This document shows, piece by piece, positions 23,160 to 32,550 of a DNA stretch of 38,075 nt. Each line of letters starts with the position of its first letter. The first letter of the stretch is position 1. Origin of the DNA: Candidatus Moduliflexus flocculans (GTDB lineage Bacteria > Moduliflexota > Moduliflexia > Moduliflexales > Moduliflexaceae). The stretch covers positions 82,849 through 120,923 of the forward strand of contig DF820462.1 of assembly GCA_000739515.1 (NCBI GenBank), in the 5' to 3' direction. Both the position numbers and the translations under genes were made by a program. The notes under the pieces are model-generated. The model ran no database searches and was not told where the DNA came from. It saw only the letters and a list, made by a program, of their open reading frames with translations.

Positions 23160-23662
23160 AATTCAACCTCATTATTCCTCAGGCTATACGTTGTGACAGA
23201 TAGCCTTTCAGGTTTACCTCTTACTTCGTTATTTCGACAAAATTTTACCTTTTCTGTTTAATCGAAATGATTAGGGAATACATTTAGTATTTTTGGTCAA
23301 GCATTTTTTATCCAAGAATTTACATCTTAAATGTGATAAGTGGCGTTTTTTTCAATGTTTTCTCGACACTATTTACGTAGGAACGAACAGCCTTGTTCGT
23401 CGAGATATAACGAATGGATGATGAATAAGTCTCCGATACATTAACATGGATACATGTTCGCATTGACTGGCAAACTGCCAGGAGTGGCGTATCGTGATGT
23501 ACCTGATTAACACACGAAATCAAGATTCCGCACTCCTGAAGCAGCCAACTTTTAAAGCCGCCTCTTACAAGCGTGGTGACTGAGGCATGACCGATTAGCG
23601 CTGAATTGCCTTGAGCGATGGTCTCAAAAAACGCGATCGTTATTTCAAACCCGTTGTAAACC
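23160..23662. other. 503-bp intergenic region with several small hairpins
   Basis: No gene is seen. Hairpins present are ACGAACA/TGTTCGT (23383-23400), AACATG/CATGTT (23443-23458) and CTGGC/GCCAG (23467-23481). CAGGAGTG (23479-23486) to CACTCCTG (23531-23538) is a degenerate copy of the AGGAGTG core. The part near 23160-23300 is AT-rich and should hold the promoter for the lipoprotein gene; TTGACC on the minus strand at about 23293-23298 is the best -35 candidate but no good -10 is paired with it. Confidence 0.55.
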
Positions 23663-25534
23663 TTACGTCTCCAGCAAAGCAGAAGACGTCGTTTTTCCGA
23701 TAATCTGGTCGAATTCTTCGCGTTCGATCACTTCTTTTTCCAAAAGCACCTGCGCTAAGGCGTTCAGCAGGTCGAGATGTTCCTGAAGAATGACGCGGAC
23801 GCGGACATAGGTTTCATCCATAATCCGCTTGACTTCCACATCAATTTGATAGGCCGTCTGGTCGCTGTGCTGCGCGTCGTTATAGCCGTATCCTTCCAGA
23901 AACGACGAATAATTGCTTTCAAAGGTGACCAGGCCGAGTGTGTCGCTCATGCCGTATTCTTTGACCATCATGCGGGCGATGTCGGTCGCTCGCATCAAAT
24001 CGTCGCGCGCGCCGTTCGTGATTTCCTGAAAAATTAATTCTTCCGCAATTCGCCCGCCCAACATGCTGCCGATCCGGTCGAGCAATTCCGATTTCGTCAT
24101 CACATAGCGTTCTTCAGTGGGGAGAAACATCGTGATGCCGAGCGCAAATCCACGCGGAATAATTGAGACTTTATGCACCGGCGTCGCGTTCGGCAGAAAC
24201 GTGGCGGCGAGGGCATGCCCGGCTTCATGATACGCCGTGATTTCTTTTTCTTTTTTGGTCATGACGCGACTTTTCTTTTCCAGGCCGGCGACAACGCGGT
24301 CAATCGCTTCTTCCATGTCGCTCATGTCCACCGCCTGCTTATCGCGCCGCGCCGCTAATAAGGCCGCTTCATTAATCACGTTCGCGAGGTCTGCGCCGAC
24401 AAAACCAGGGGTTCGCGCCGCTATCGTTTTCATGTCCACGCCTTCGGCCAATTTGACATCTTTGGCGTGGACTTCCAATATTTGCTCGCGCCCTAAAATA
24501 TCAGGCCGATCCACAAAGATTTGACGATCAAAACGTCCCGGACGGAGCAGCGCTTGATCTAAAATTTCAGGCCGGTTCGTGGCCGCCATAATAATCACGC
24601 CATGCCGACTGTCGAAGCCATCCATTTCGACAAGCAATTGATTCAAGGTTTGCTCGCGCTCGTCATGCCCGCCCATTGCTCCCATGCCGCGCGATTTGCC
24701 CAGCGCGTCCAGTTCGTCAATAAAAATGATGCACGGCGCTTTACTTTCCGCCTGACTGAACAGATCGCGCACCCGCGACGCGCCGACGCCGACGAATAAT
24801 TCGACAAAGGCCGAACCACTGATGCTCAAAAACGGCACGCCTGCTTCTCCCGCAACGGCTTTCGCTAAAAGCGTTTTCCCGGTGCCCGGCGGGCCAACAA
24901 GCAACGCACCTTTCGGAATTTTGCCGCCGAGACTGGTGAATTTTTCAGGCTTTTTCAGAAATTCGATGATTTCCATCAGTTCTTCTTTCGCTTCGTCAAT
25001 CCCGGCCACGTCATTGAAAGAAATCTTGATTTCATCTTCTTCGTAAAATCTGGCGCGACTTTTACCAAACGCCATGACGCTGCTGCCAGGGCCAACCCAT
25101 CGAAACAGCAACAGCAGAATCATCACGCCGATCAGTAGAATCAATCCCCACGTCACGAAATTCGCGATCCAGGAATGGCCGTCTTTGCCAGAATACTGAA
25201 TCTGTTGCGCTTCGAGTTCTTGCAGAAGTTGGGGATCGTTTATTTTCGGAGTGGTAAACCGGATCGGTTCTTTTTTCTCATTCGTGCGTTTCAGTTCGCC
25301 GGTAATCGCGCTTTCACCAATGAAGACGCGCTGAATTTTTCCTTGTCTCAGCGCCGTTTTAAATTCGCTGTACAACATTGTTTCCCCTTCGAAATGCAGA
25401 AAATAGTATGCGGCGATTCCTCCGACCAGCAATAGCAGCAATAGCCAAATTGGAGAAGGAGAAGAGGATTCTTTCGGTTTTTTTCCGGGTTCTTCTTGAG
25501 AATTTTTCCGGTCTTTCTCTTGATCGTTTGCCAT
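23663..25534 (-). CDS. ftsH: ATP-dependent zinc metalloprotease FtsH
   Basis: Membrane AAA+ protease that degrades misassembled membrane proteins and regulators. Of 623 residues, a polar N-terminus is followed by helix 29-46, a periplasmic domain 48-121 and helix 123-147. The AAA domain has Walker A GPPGTGKT (214-221), Walker B FIDELD (271-276) and the second region of homology about 313-337. The zinc site is HEAGH (436-440) with the third ligand Asp512 in GARDDLMRAT. Length and order are normal for the family. The N-terminal tail rich in Lys, Glu and Ser is longer than in E. coli FtsH. It is transcribed from a near-consensus promoter at 25606-25634, separately from the histidine kinase operon upstream. 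Confidence 0.95.
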   Translation of the reverse strand: MANDQEKDRKNSQEEPGKKPKESSSPSPIWLLLLLLVGGIAAYYFLHFEGETMLYSEFKTALRQGKIQRVFIGESAITGELKRTNEKKEPIRFTTPKINDPQLLQELEAQQIQYSGKDGHSWIANFVTWGLILLIGVMILLLLFRWVGPGSSVMAFGKSRARFYEEDEIKISFNDVAGIDEAKEELMEIIEFLKKPEKFTSLGGKIPKGALLVGPPGTGKTLLAKAVAGEAGVPFLSISGSAFVELFVGVGASRVRDLFSQAESKAPCIIFIDELDALGKSRGMGAMGGHDEREQTLNQLLVEMDGFDSRHGVIIMAATNRPEILDQALLRPGRFDRQIFVDRPDILGREQILEVHAKDVKLAEGVDMKTIAARTPGFVGADLANVINEAALLAARRDKQAVDMSDMEEAIDRVVAGLEKKSRVMTKKEKEITAYHEAGHALAATFLPNATPVHKVSIIPRGFALGITMFLPTEERYVMTKSELLDRIGSMLGGRIAEELIFQEITNGARDDLMRATDIARMMVKEYGMSDTLGLVTFESNYSSFLEGYGYNDAQHSDQTAYQIDVEVKRIMDETYVRVRVILQEHLDLLNALAQVLLEKEVIEREEFDQIIGKTTSSALLET

Positions 25535-25572
25535 AATTCACGTTCTTTCGACTGTTCAGCGTTGGAAATATC

Positions 25573-25584
25573 GGGAGCGCTCCC
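25573..25584 (-). promoter_or_regulatory. 12-bp perfect palindrome in ftsH leader
   Basis: GGGAGCGCTCCC at 25573-25584 is a perfect palindrome about 15-26 nt downstream of the expected ftsH transcription start. It could be an operator or a small hairpin; no known regulator motif is recognised. Confidence 0.3.
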
Positions 25585-25605
25585 TCGTGCCTGTTTCTTT
25601 CATCT

Positions 25606-25634
25606 GTTATAGCGACGGCACGCAGTTTCGTCAA
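25606..25634 (-). promoter_or_regulatory. sigma70-type promoter of ftsH
   Basis: On the minus strand TTGACG (25634-25629), 17-nt spacer, TATAAC (25611-25606): five of six bases match consensus in each box. Predicted start near 25599 gives a leader of about 65 nt before the ftsH ATG. Confidence 0.75.
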
Positions 25635-25661
25635 GCGAAAATTCGAATTCCTGCGATGAAA

Positions 25662-26846
25662 TCACGCCGCCCTGTCTTCTGAATCATCTTGATAGCGAGG
25701 CAGCAAAATTGTAAACAGCGTCCCATGATCGCGCTCGCTTTTTACGTCAATCGCGCCGTGATGAGCTTCGATAATGCGATGGACGATGGACATGCCAAGC
25801 CCCACGCCTTTTTCTTTTGTCGTAAAAAACGGCTCGAAGATGCGCTGCTGCTGCTCTGGCGTCATGCCGCTGCCGGTATCTTGCACCGTTAATTGAATTA
25901 AATTCTCGTCGGCCAGCGTCGTTGCAATCGTCAGCGTCCCGCCGAATTCCATTGCTTCAAGGCTGTTTTGCACGAAATTCAGCATCATTTGCCGCAGCCG
26001 AATGCCGTCGGCGGTCATCGCGCCGATCTCGCCGCAATGCGTTTCCACCGTAATTTCGGCCTCTTGCAGCCGCTCTTTCATATTGAAGATGACCCCGGAA
26101 ATCACGCCATTCAGATCGGTTTCAGAAAATTCGAATTTCATGTCCCGCGCATATTCCAGCAAGTCTTTGACGATGCGCTCAACTGAGGTAATTTCGGCAT
26201 TGATATGATGAATGTTGGTGTCAAAAGTCTGTTGAAACGTCGAGCATTCTGGCATGTCGGAGACATCGTGCCGCAGCAATTCCAGCCCCATTTTAATGCC
26301 TTGAATCGGGTTGCGGAGTTCGTGGGCGATGCGCGACGCCAGTCGTCCAATCGAGGCCATTTTTTCGGCCTGAATCAGTTTTTCCTGCGCGTCTTGCAGT
26401 TGCAGATACGACTGTTCTAACTCTTCATGTTTTCGCTGCAAGTCATTGATCAATTGCGTGTTTCGTATCTTCAACTCATAGTTGTCAACCGCGCGTTTCA
26501 GCGTGACATAGAGTTCTTGTTCGTCCCAGGGTTTCGTGATATAGCGATACACGCGCCCGGTGTTGATCGCGTCAATCAGCGCTTGCACATCCGTGAACCC
26601 GGTCAAGATCATGCGAATGGAATCGGGAGAAAGGCGAATGCTTTGATCCAGAAATTCGATGCCGGTCATTTCAGGCATTCGCTGGTCGGTGATGATGATG
26701 CTGATTGGCGCGTGTTCCTGGAGCAATTGCAGCCCCTCTTCGCCTGATTCTGCGAGCAGTATCTCATAATCTTTTCGAAATAAGCGCTTGAAAGTGCGCA
26801 AATTTTCGGCATCGTCGTCAATATACAAAATTTTATGTCTGTTCAT
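25662..26846 (-). CDS. receiver-histidine kinase (REC-HisKA-HATPase)
   Basis: A 394-residue soluble protein. The N-terminal receiver domain (3-118) has the acidic pair Asp11-Asp12, phospho-acceptor Asp54 in IIITDQRMPEMTG and Lys105 in ITKPWDE. A coiled coil (about 125-160) leads to HisKA with His175 in RIAHELRNP. The ATPase domain has NFVQNSLEAM, DTGSGM, FEPFFTTK and GVGLGMS boxes. It thus receives a phosphate and can itself phosphorylate, a relay intermediate. The start overlaps the end of the HAMP kinase gene by 4 nt (ATGA), so that membrane kinase is its probable donor. No separate DNA-binding output regulator is encoded nearby. Confidence 0.88.
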   Translation of the reverse strand: MNRHKILYIDDDAENLRTFKRLFRKDYEILLAESGEEGLQLLQEHAPISIIITDQRMPEMTGIEFLDQSIRLSPDSIRMILTGFTDVQALIDAINTGRVYRYITKPWDEQELYVTLKRAVDNYELKIRNTQLINDLQRKHEELEQSYLQLQDAQEKLIQAEKMASIGRLASRIAHELRNPIQGIKMGLELLRHDVSDMPECSTFQQTFDTNIHHINAEITSVERIVKDLLEYARDMKFEFSETDLNGVISGVIFNMKERLQEAEITVETHCGEIGAMTADGIRLRQMMLNFVQNSLEAMEFGGTLTIATTLADENLIQLTVQDTGSGMTPEQQQRIFEPFFTTKEKGVGLGMSIVHRIIEAHHGAIDVKSERDHGTLFTILLPRYQDDSEDRAA

Positions 26847-28555
26847 CGTTGTGTTCCTGATGGATTGCGCGGAATCGTGATCGTAAATGCCGTCCCTTCG
26901 CCGACGTTGCTGCTGACGGTGATTTCGCCGCGATGTTTTTCAATAATGCCATACGAGATCGATAACCCTAACCCTGTGCCTTCGCCGACATCTTTCGTGG
27001 TGAAAAACGGATCAAAGATTTTCGGCAGTACGTCGTCCGGAATGCCTGCGCCATCGTCTCGAATCGTAATCGAAACGTATGAACCTTGCAAACGGGTCGT
27101 AATCCAGACGTTTCCTTTTTGAGCAATTGCCTGCCCCGCATTGGCGAGGATATTCATAAAGACCTGATTTAACTGCCCGGCGTAACAATCTACCAGCGGC
27201 AGGTCGCCGTAGTCTTTATGAACAGTAATCCGGCCTTCATAGATATGGCCTAACAGATTCAGCGTCGTGTCAAGGCTTTGATGCAGATCAATCGTTTTGA
27301 GTTCCGCTTCGTCGAGCCGCGAGAAGTTGCGGAGGTCTTGCACGATGTGTTTGATGCGCGTCGCGCCGGTTTCGACATCCTGAATCAACACGTCGAGATC
27401 GTCAACGAGAAAGTCGAACTCAATCTCGCGTTTGATGCGAACAATCGCCTCATCCGTTGCGCTTTCTTCTTGAAAACGCTGCTCGTATTCGAAAATCAGC
27501 GTCTTCAAATCCTGCACATACTGTTTTAACGGCGTGATATTCGCGGAGATAAAGTTGACCGGGTTGTTGATTTCATGGGCGATCCCAGCGACAAGTTGGC
27601 CGAGCGACGCCATTTTTTCGGAATGAATCAGTTGGTCTTGCATCCGCTTCATTGTTTCGACCAATTCAGTCAGGCGGAGATTTTTTTCTTCGATTTCCTG
27701 CGTGCGGTCATGCACCCGCTGTTCAAGGGTTTGTGCCGCGAATTCCAATTCTTTGCGCGAGGCATCCAAATCGGCCATCATGTGATTAAAGGATTGCGCT
27801 AATTCACCGATCTCACGAGGAAAACCGACTTGCACTTCTCGTGAGAGATCGCCCCTTGCGATGCGATGCGTGCCAGCGACTAACCGTTCAATCGGGCGTC
27901 CAATCATCTCGACCAGCAGCCTGGAAACCACAATTGCGACGCCTAAGACAAGAAACGCCAATTGTATGACCTGCTTTTGAATATCTTTTAATTCGTCATT
28001 GACGCGGTCGAATGAGATGCCAACAACGGCCATGCCTAGCGTTTCGCGGGGCTGCGTTTCCTGAGGTTGAATTGGATCGTCAGCCTGAGCGGCATTCGGC
28101 GTACCGCCGGCATCTTTCTCGACTGTTGGCACGAACACCGGGATAAAGATTTGATACATCTGATCGGAATGCGCCGTGAATGGGACGGAAGGAGTATCTT
28201 TCATAATCTCGTGAATGCGCTGAATAACGGCTTTTCGAAGTTCCGGAATGCTTTGGAGCGATTTTTCCACCAGCATGTCGCCCTGTTCATCCACTAAAAT
28301 CGCAAAAAGCACATCGCGATCCTGCATGGCGCCATCCGCTAATTTTTCCAGCAGATCGTTGTCTTTAAACAACAAGCCATATTCGGCGTTATATGCCAGG
28401 TTTTCCGCCAGCGAAAACCCATGCCGTTGAAGTTCGCGAAACATCAGCATGCGTTCCTGATGGTAAAAAAACCAGGTCATGCCGCTGATAACGCCTAACA
28501 TCAACAGGATGAGCAACAGCGTAAAAATCTGATTCAGGCTGATTCGTTGGAACAC
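26843..28555 (-). CDS. membrane HAMP sensor histidine kinase
   Basis: A 570-residue inner-membrane kinase. Helix 9-31 is followed by a periplasmic sensor 32-195 with a Pro/Gln-rich low-complexity stretch at about 148-172. Then come helix 197-216, HAMP 217-270, a coiled coil, HisKA with His327 in GIAHEINNP and a long helical insert (about 340-405). The HATPase has NQVFMNILANAGQAI, DDGAGIP, FDPFFTTK and GTGLGLS. The start is GTG at 28555, chosen because GGGAGAG lies 5 nt upstream. It follows the substrate-binding protein gene by 12 nt and overlaps the receiver-kinase gene, so ligand capture in the periplasm and signal relay are co-encoded. Confidence 0.88.
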   Translation of the reverse strand: MFQRISLNQIFTLLLILLMLGVISGMTWFFYHQERMLMFRELQRHGFSLAENLAYNAEYGLLFKDNDLLEKLADGAMQDRDVLFAILVDEQGDMLVEKSLQSIPELRKAVIQRIHEIMKDTPSVPFTAHSDQMYQIFIPVFVPTVEKDAGGTPNAAQADDPIQPQETQPRETLGMAVVGISFDRVNDELKDIQKQVIQLAFLVLGVAIVVSRLLVEMIGRPIERLVAGTHRIARGDLSREVQVGFPREIGELAQSFNHMMADLDASRKELEFAAQTLEQRVHDRTQEIEEKNLRLTELVETMKRMQDQLIHSEKMASLGQLVAGIAHEINNPVNFISANITPLKQYVQDLKTLIFEYEQRFQEESATDEAIVRIKREIEFDFLVDDLDVLIQDVETGATRIKHIVQDLRNFSRLDEAELKTIDLHQSLDTTLNLLGHIYEGRITVHKDYGDLPLVDCYAGQLNQVFMNILANAGQAIAQKGNVWITTRLQGSYVSITIRDDGAGIPDDVLPKIFDPFFTTKDVGEGTGLGLSISYGIIEKHRGEITVSSNVGEGTAFTITIPRNPSGTQR

Positions 28556-28567
28556 ATTTCTCTCCCA

Positions 28568-29530
28568 TTATTCATAAAGAAGACTGGCCTTGTCTCGGAT
28601 CGCTTTCGGGATGGTGACGCCAATAATATCGGCGGTGCGCAAATTGACGGCGAGATCGAGTTTTTCCGGAGACTCTGCCGCCATATTCGCGATGGGTGCG
28701 CCAGCAAGAATCCGTTGGGCAATGACTGCCGTCTGACGCCCGATGTCAACTGGATCGACATCTAACGCACACAAGGCTCCGGCTTTGACATACGATGACG
28801 ATATCCCGATAAAGGGAATCTTATGTTTGATCGCATAGCGGATCATCACTCCCGCTGTTTGCGATGTGTATATCATACTATCCACGATCCCCAATAAAAC
28901 ATCGGCGTCTTTCTTCAGGCGATCCATCGCGTCTGGAATTTCCTTTTGCGACGTGACGGGAAACGGCTTGATATTGAGGTTGACCGTTTTCGCCTCTTCC
29001 ATAAGATGCTGCACGATGGTCGCATTTTTTTGCGCATCATAAATGATGCCGATCTGTTTCGCCGTCGGCAACATGCTCATAATCATCTGGAATTGTACGC
29101 TGGAGGGAATGCGCAATGATACGCCTGTCACATTCGCTTGATTCTGCGGAAGCCGTTCCGGGTCTAACATCATTGAAAAGAGAATCGGAATATCATGAAT
29201 ATGTTGCGCAATATCAAGCGTGGCGCTGCTCCCGATCGTCACAATCAGGCGAATATCGGAGCGAACGACGGCGGTTTCCGTGTCAGCGTCAAGCACGTTA
29301 TACAGCCCGGCAGGCTCTTCGAAAATCATAATGTTAAATCGGGTCGGCGACAGAAGGCGGAGATGGCGTAAAAACCCTTGTACGGCGTCTTGATAGGCGG
29401 CAACGCTGCGCGGCTGGATAATCACGATGGCAGGCGCATCTTCAGCGACGACCGTTTTTGCCATGCCAGTGCACGTTGCCAACAGCCAGAAGCCCACCAG
29501 AATCATTCGCAGCCAGTTCCTCATTTCCAT
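28568..29530 (-). CDS. orphan ABC substrate-binding protein (PF04392 type)
   Basis: A 320-residue exported protein with an N-terminal signal (hydrophobic 8-20). Cleavage near VVAED or at an imperfect LATC lipobox are both possible. The two-lobed domain shows IRLIVTIGSSATLDI, IPILFSMMLDPERL, KQIGIIYDAQKNAT and KIPFIGISSSYVKAGALCAL, family blocks of ABC_sub_bind. No ABC permease or ATPase is in the operon. Instead it lies 12 nt before a HAMP histidine kinase and 11 nt after a TonB receptor. It therefore probably reports a ligand to the kinase rather than feeding an importer. AAGGG precedes the ATG. Confidence 0.82.
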   Translation of the reverse strand: MEMRNWLRMILVGFWLLATCTGMAKTVVAEDAPAIVIIQPRSVAAYQDAVQGFLRHLRLLSPTRFNIMIFEEPAGLYNVLDADTETAVVRSDIRLIVTIGSSATLDIAQHIHDIPILFSMMLDPERLPQNQANVTGVSLRIPSSVQFQMIMSMLPTAKQIGIIYDAQKNATIVQHLMEEAKTVNLNIKPFPVTSQKEIPDAMDRLKKDADVLLGIVDSMIYTSQTAGVMIRYAIKHKIPFIGISSSYVKAGALCALDVDPVDIGRQTAVIAQRILAGAPIANMAAESPEKLDLAVNLRTADIIGVTIPKAIRDKASLLYE

Positions 29531-29541
29531 GCCAGCAACCC

Positions 29542-31785
29542 TTAAAATTTTACGCGAATTTCCGCAAAGATCATTCGTCCCGGATTCGGAATATCGGAAA
29601 GAGATGTCTCAAGGCCTTGCAACGTCACCAGAACCGGCGCAGGATCTCGATAGTCTTGATCGAATAAATTTTTCGCGGACACTGAAAATTCGATGTTATG
29701 GCGAAAGATCTCGTGCGCGGTAAAGGTGAGGTCACAAATGGCGATCCCTGGCAATGGAGACCGCGTATCATTTTCAAGGCGCGCCCGTTCGCCGAGCAGC
29801 AGCACATTAAAAAATAGCGAGAGTTCATCGTTAAAAAGGCGAAAGAGGGAGTTCGACGATGTCCCCGTTTCTTTCGACGCTTCTAACAAGAGACCGAGAC
29901 CGACATTCCCTTTGTGATGAGGAATATATGGCACCGGCGCGTGCGTTGTTGTATCTTGCGCGTCAACATACGAATAGTTCATGCGGAAGGAGGTGCCCAA
30001 TGCGCGCGGATGGATGCCTAACTGAATTTCCTGCCGATATGTGCCCTGGATTTCAGCCTCGATCCCTTGCGTATCAATTCCGCCGATATTATTGTAAATC
30101 CTGGTCGTGCCGATGGGATAACTCCCGGTATCATCGCCTTTGGAAATCTGAACGAGTTGATTGATGTCTGAATAAAAATAATTTAATTCGCCAATAAACC
30201 AATCCACCGGCTTATAGCCGACTCCGATTTCGAACGTGCGCAATTCTTCGAGAATCAAATTGTCGGAAAGGTCTTCATCCTCATTATCGAACGCCAGCAA
30301 CATTTCGCCAAAAGAAGGAATGCGGAACGCTGAACCGAACAACGCTTTAAAATTCAAATTGCTGCGATTCGGCTCATAGGTCACGCCAACTTTCGGCGTG
30401 AAAATCCCGCCGAAATCGTTGAAATAATCGCCGCGCATGCCAAGCGTCACATCAATGTCGCGATGAATTCGCCAGCTATCCTGAGCAAACATGGAGAAAA
30501 AATGCTGATAGGACGCATTTTGAAAATTTGGATAGATATTTGTAATATCTTGCACCGTGTCTGGCGAATCAACATTCGTTCGAATCTCCAGATTGCTCGC
30601 CTGAAAATATTCATACGCCGTGCCGATCGTGAGGTCATTCCGCGAAGACAGGCGAATATGCCATCTGGCTTCAGCACCGAAGCGTTGGCTTTTCTCATAC
30701 GCATCGAGAATCAGCCCATCAGGGTAGGTTATCCACTGATCTTCACTCAAGATGGTCAGCCCTTGAGCCACCTCCTGGTTTCGCGTCAATTCAAAAAAGT
30801 CCATATACGCCCGCGTGTCGAATTCGACTCGCTCTGTGAGATAGCGATCATACGCGAATTCAGCGTACACATGGGTCATATCTTCTGACGAGGCATCATT
30901 CAACATGTACCAATCGGTTAAAAACGGTCCGGTCTGTTTCTCCAATATTTTTCCCGTAAACGCAAGATCATTCCAATTGAATTTCCACGACAGATCAAGC
31001 TTTTCCCTGGTGTCGCGATACGTCCCCGGCGCAAGAGACGCTGGCAGATATCCTTCAGCGCCAGAAAGCTCATCAAAAATACTCGCGGTATCGGCTGCCA
31101 TTGAGAGCTTCGCGCCATCAGTCGTTAAATAGTCGGCAGATAACACGAGCTCAAGATCGTTTACGGTTTTTCCGATGAGAAACGTTGGATGATACGTGTG
31201 ATCCGAACCGATTTCCATCCCGGTCTCAATTCCGTTAATTTCCTGCGCGTGTTTCGTCAGGATATTCACAACACTGACAAAGGCATTGCTGCCGTAAATA
31301 GCCGAAGCCGGGCCGCGAATCACTTCGATCCTCCGGACATTCAGCAGCGACAGGTCATCGTAATATTTGGTTGCTCCGCCGGTAAACGGATCGTTCAACG
31401 CATGCCCATCAATCAGAATTTTTACTCCTGCCGAATCCCCAGACGTGCCTTTGATCCCCAAACCGCGCACAACAATCTGCGAGACGCCGAAGGTATCTCT
31501 GACAATATCTATGCCCGGAATCGTGCGCAATACATCGGTAATCGTGCGCGCGCCCATGCGCTCAATATCTTCTTCAGTAATGACAGAAATAATCGAAGGT
31601 GCGGCAGTAATGCGTTCTGGCTTTTGAGAGGCGGTGACGACGACCGGGATCTCTTCGAACAGAGGGAGTTCTTCAGGCTCTTGTGTCGGCGCTTCCTCTG
31701 CCATTGCCGTAACGACCCAGCACATGCTCACCGTTATCGTCGCCAGCGAGAGCCTTATGAATGTTTTCTTATAGAATTCGAACAT
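29542..31785 (-). CDS. TonB-dependent outer-membrane receptor
   Basis: About 747 residues from the ATG at 31785, chosen because a signal peptide (MFEFYKKTFIRLSLAT to AMA) begins there and AGGGGAT lies upstream. The frame is open 28 codons further without signal-like sequence. The plug domain (about 45-155) shows IPVVVTASQKPERI, TEEDIERMGARTITDVLRTIPGI and IEVIRGPASAIYGSNAF. A 22-strand barrel follows, ending in the expected C-terminal Phe (FAEIRVKF). It imports a bulky ligand through the outer membrane with TonB energy; the plug start EIPVVVTA is BtuB/FepA-like, so the ligand could be a chelate or cobamide, but this is not resolved. It heads the cluster with a substrate-binding protein and two kinases. 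Confidence 0.88.
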   Translation of the reverse strand: MFEFYKKTFIRLSLATITVSMCWVVTAMAEEAPTQEPEELPLFEEIPVVVTASQKPERITAAPSIISVITEEDIERMGARTITDVLRTIPGIDIVRDTFGVSQIVVRGLGIKGTSGDSAGVKILIDGHALNDPFTGGATKYYDDLSLLNVRRIEVIRGPASAIYGSNAFVSVVNILTKHAQEINGIETGMEIGSDHTYHPTFLIGKTVNDLELVLSADYLTTDGAKLSMAADTASIFDELSGAEGYLPASLAPGTYRDTREKLDLSWKFNWNDLAFTGKILEKQTGPFLTDWYMLNDASSEDMTHVYAEFAYDRYLTERVEFDTRAYMDFFELTRNQEVAQGLTILSEDQWITYPDGLILDAYEKSQRFGAEARWHIRLSSRNDLTIGTAYEYFQASNLEIRTNVDSPDTVQDITNIYPNFQNASYQHFFSMFAQDSWRIHRDIDVTLGMRGDYFNDFGGIFTPKVGVTYEPNRSNLNFKALFGSAFRIPSFGEMLLAFDNEDEDLSDNLILEELRTFEIGVGYKPVDWFIGELNYFYSDINQLVQISKGDDTGSYPIGTTRIYNNIGGIDTQGIEAEIQGTYRQEIQLGIHPRALGTSFRMNYSYVDAQDTTTHAPVPYIPHHKGNVGLGLLLEASKETGTSSNSLFRLFNDELSLFFNVLLLGERARLENDTRSPLPGIAICDLTFTAHEIFRHNIEFSVSAKNLFDQDYRDPAPVLVTLQGLETSLSDIPNPGRMIFAEIRVKF

Positions 31786-31995
31786 ATTCTCTGATCCCCT
31801 GATGTTGAAAAGGACACGTTTTCTTCTCATGAATCTCATTTCTTTCATCGTTCTTTCGGAAAAAAACACAAGAAATTTTTAGGGCAGCTTAATGACTTGC
31901 GGGACATCTGACTGTTTGAAGGGTTCTTTCAAGACGCGCTCTTGCAATCAGACGGCGCGGCAAGGCGGAAGTTTGTTGGATTGAATAAGATAGTT

Positions 31996-32030
31996 CAGCC
32001 CTGCCAGAATAGAAAATTCTAACAGGGCTG
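31996..32030 (-). terminator. bipartite hairpin between lipoprotein and TonB receptor genes
   Basis: CAGCCCTG (31996-32003) pairs with CAGGGCTG (32023-32030), and AGAAT (32006-32010) with ATTCT (32016-32020) inside. It follows the lipoprotein stop by 47 nt on the minus strand. The T-run is weak, so it may be an incomplete terminator. The remaining gap to 31786 shows no gene and forms a long leader for the receptor gene. Confidence 0.5.
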
Positions 32031-32076
32031 CCATCAGTAGAAATGTCACGTTCGTTGGGGAAACAATCATTCCTCA

Positions 32077-32550
32077 TCAGCGAGGCATCATGGTGACGGT
32101 CGCCGACATTTCGCGCTTATTGCCTAAATCATCTTCATAACGCAGCAACCAACGTTCATATACACATTGATAACATTCATGGACAACATACGTTGCTAAT
32201 TGCCCGTATGGTTGAATATATGAATCTCCGAAAGTATCTGCAACTTCTCCTTCATCGTAATTATCCGAATCAAATGATGTGCCGCCGCTATCAATTCGCT
32301 CAACCTTCATCGAGGTAATCGTCGCGCCCACGCCATTGGTTTCGTTCACTGTTATCGTATAACGATACTTATTTTCATAGCCCTGATAGACGGGGTCGGG
32401 ATTGATTGTTACTTGCAATATCGCTACTTGTCCTGGTAAAATTGGAGATGTCTCGCGATCATCTTCTTCGCAACCAGTCAGCAGGAATGCCGATAACACG
32501 CTCGCAATAAAAACACACCGCCACAAAATAGATGTAAAATATGATTTCAT
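32077..32550 (-). CDS. lipoprotein of unknown function
   Basis: 157 residues from the ATG at 32550. The lipobox LTGC with Cys27 follows a hydrophobic segment (about 12-24); the longer frame to 32610 lacks this fit. The mature part begins with acidic EEDDRET and holds one beta-sandwich-like domain (VAILQVTINPDPVYQGYENKYRYTITV), which resembles a surface Ig-like or CARDB-type fold. Two cysteines in ECYQCVYERW lie near the end. It may be an outer-membrane partner of the TonB receptor encoded downstream. No family is recognised. It has a 242-nt leader. Confidence 0.7.
   Translation of the reverse strand: MKSYFTSILWRCVFIASVLSAFLLTGCEEDDRETSPILPGQVAILQVTINPDPVYQGYENKYRYTITVNETNGVGATITSMKVERIDSGGTSFDSDNYDEGEVADTFGDSYIQPYGQLATYVVHECYQCVYERWLLRYEDDLGNKREMSATVTMMPR

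Noticed and set aside
31786..31869. 28-codon extension of the TonB receptor
   Set aside because: It would bury the signal peptide; ATG 31785 has AGGGGAT and a proper signal sequence.
31786..32076. Cobalamin riboswitch before the TonB receptor
   Set aside because: No conserved B12-box-like sequence could be found on the minus strand.
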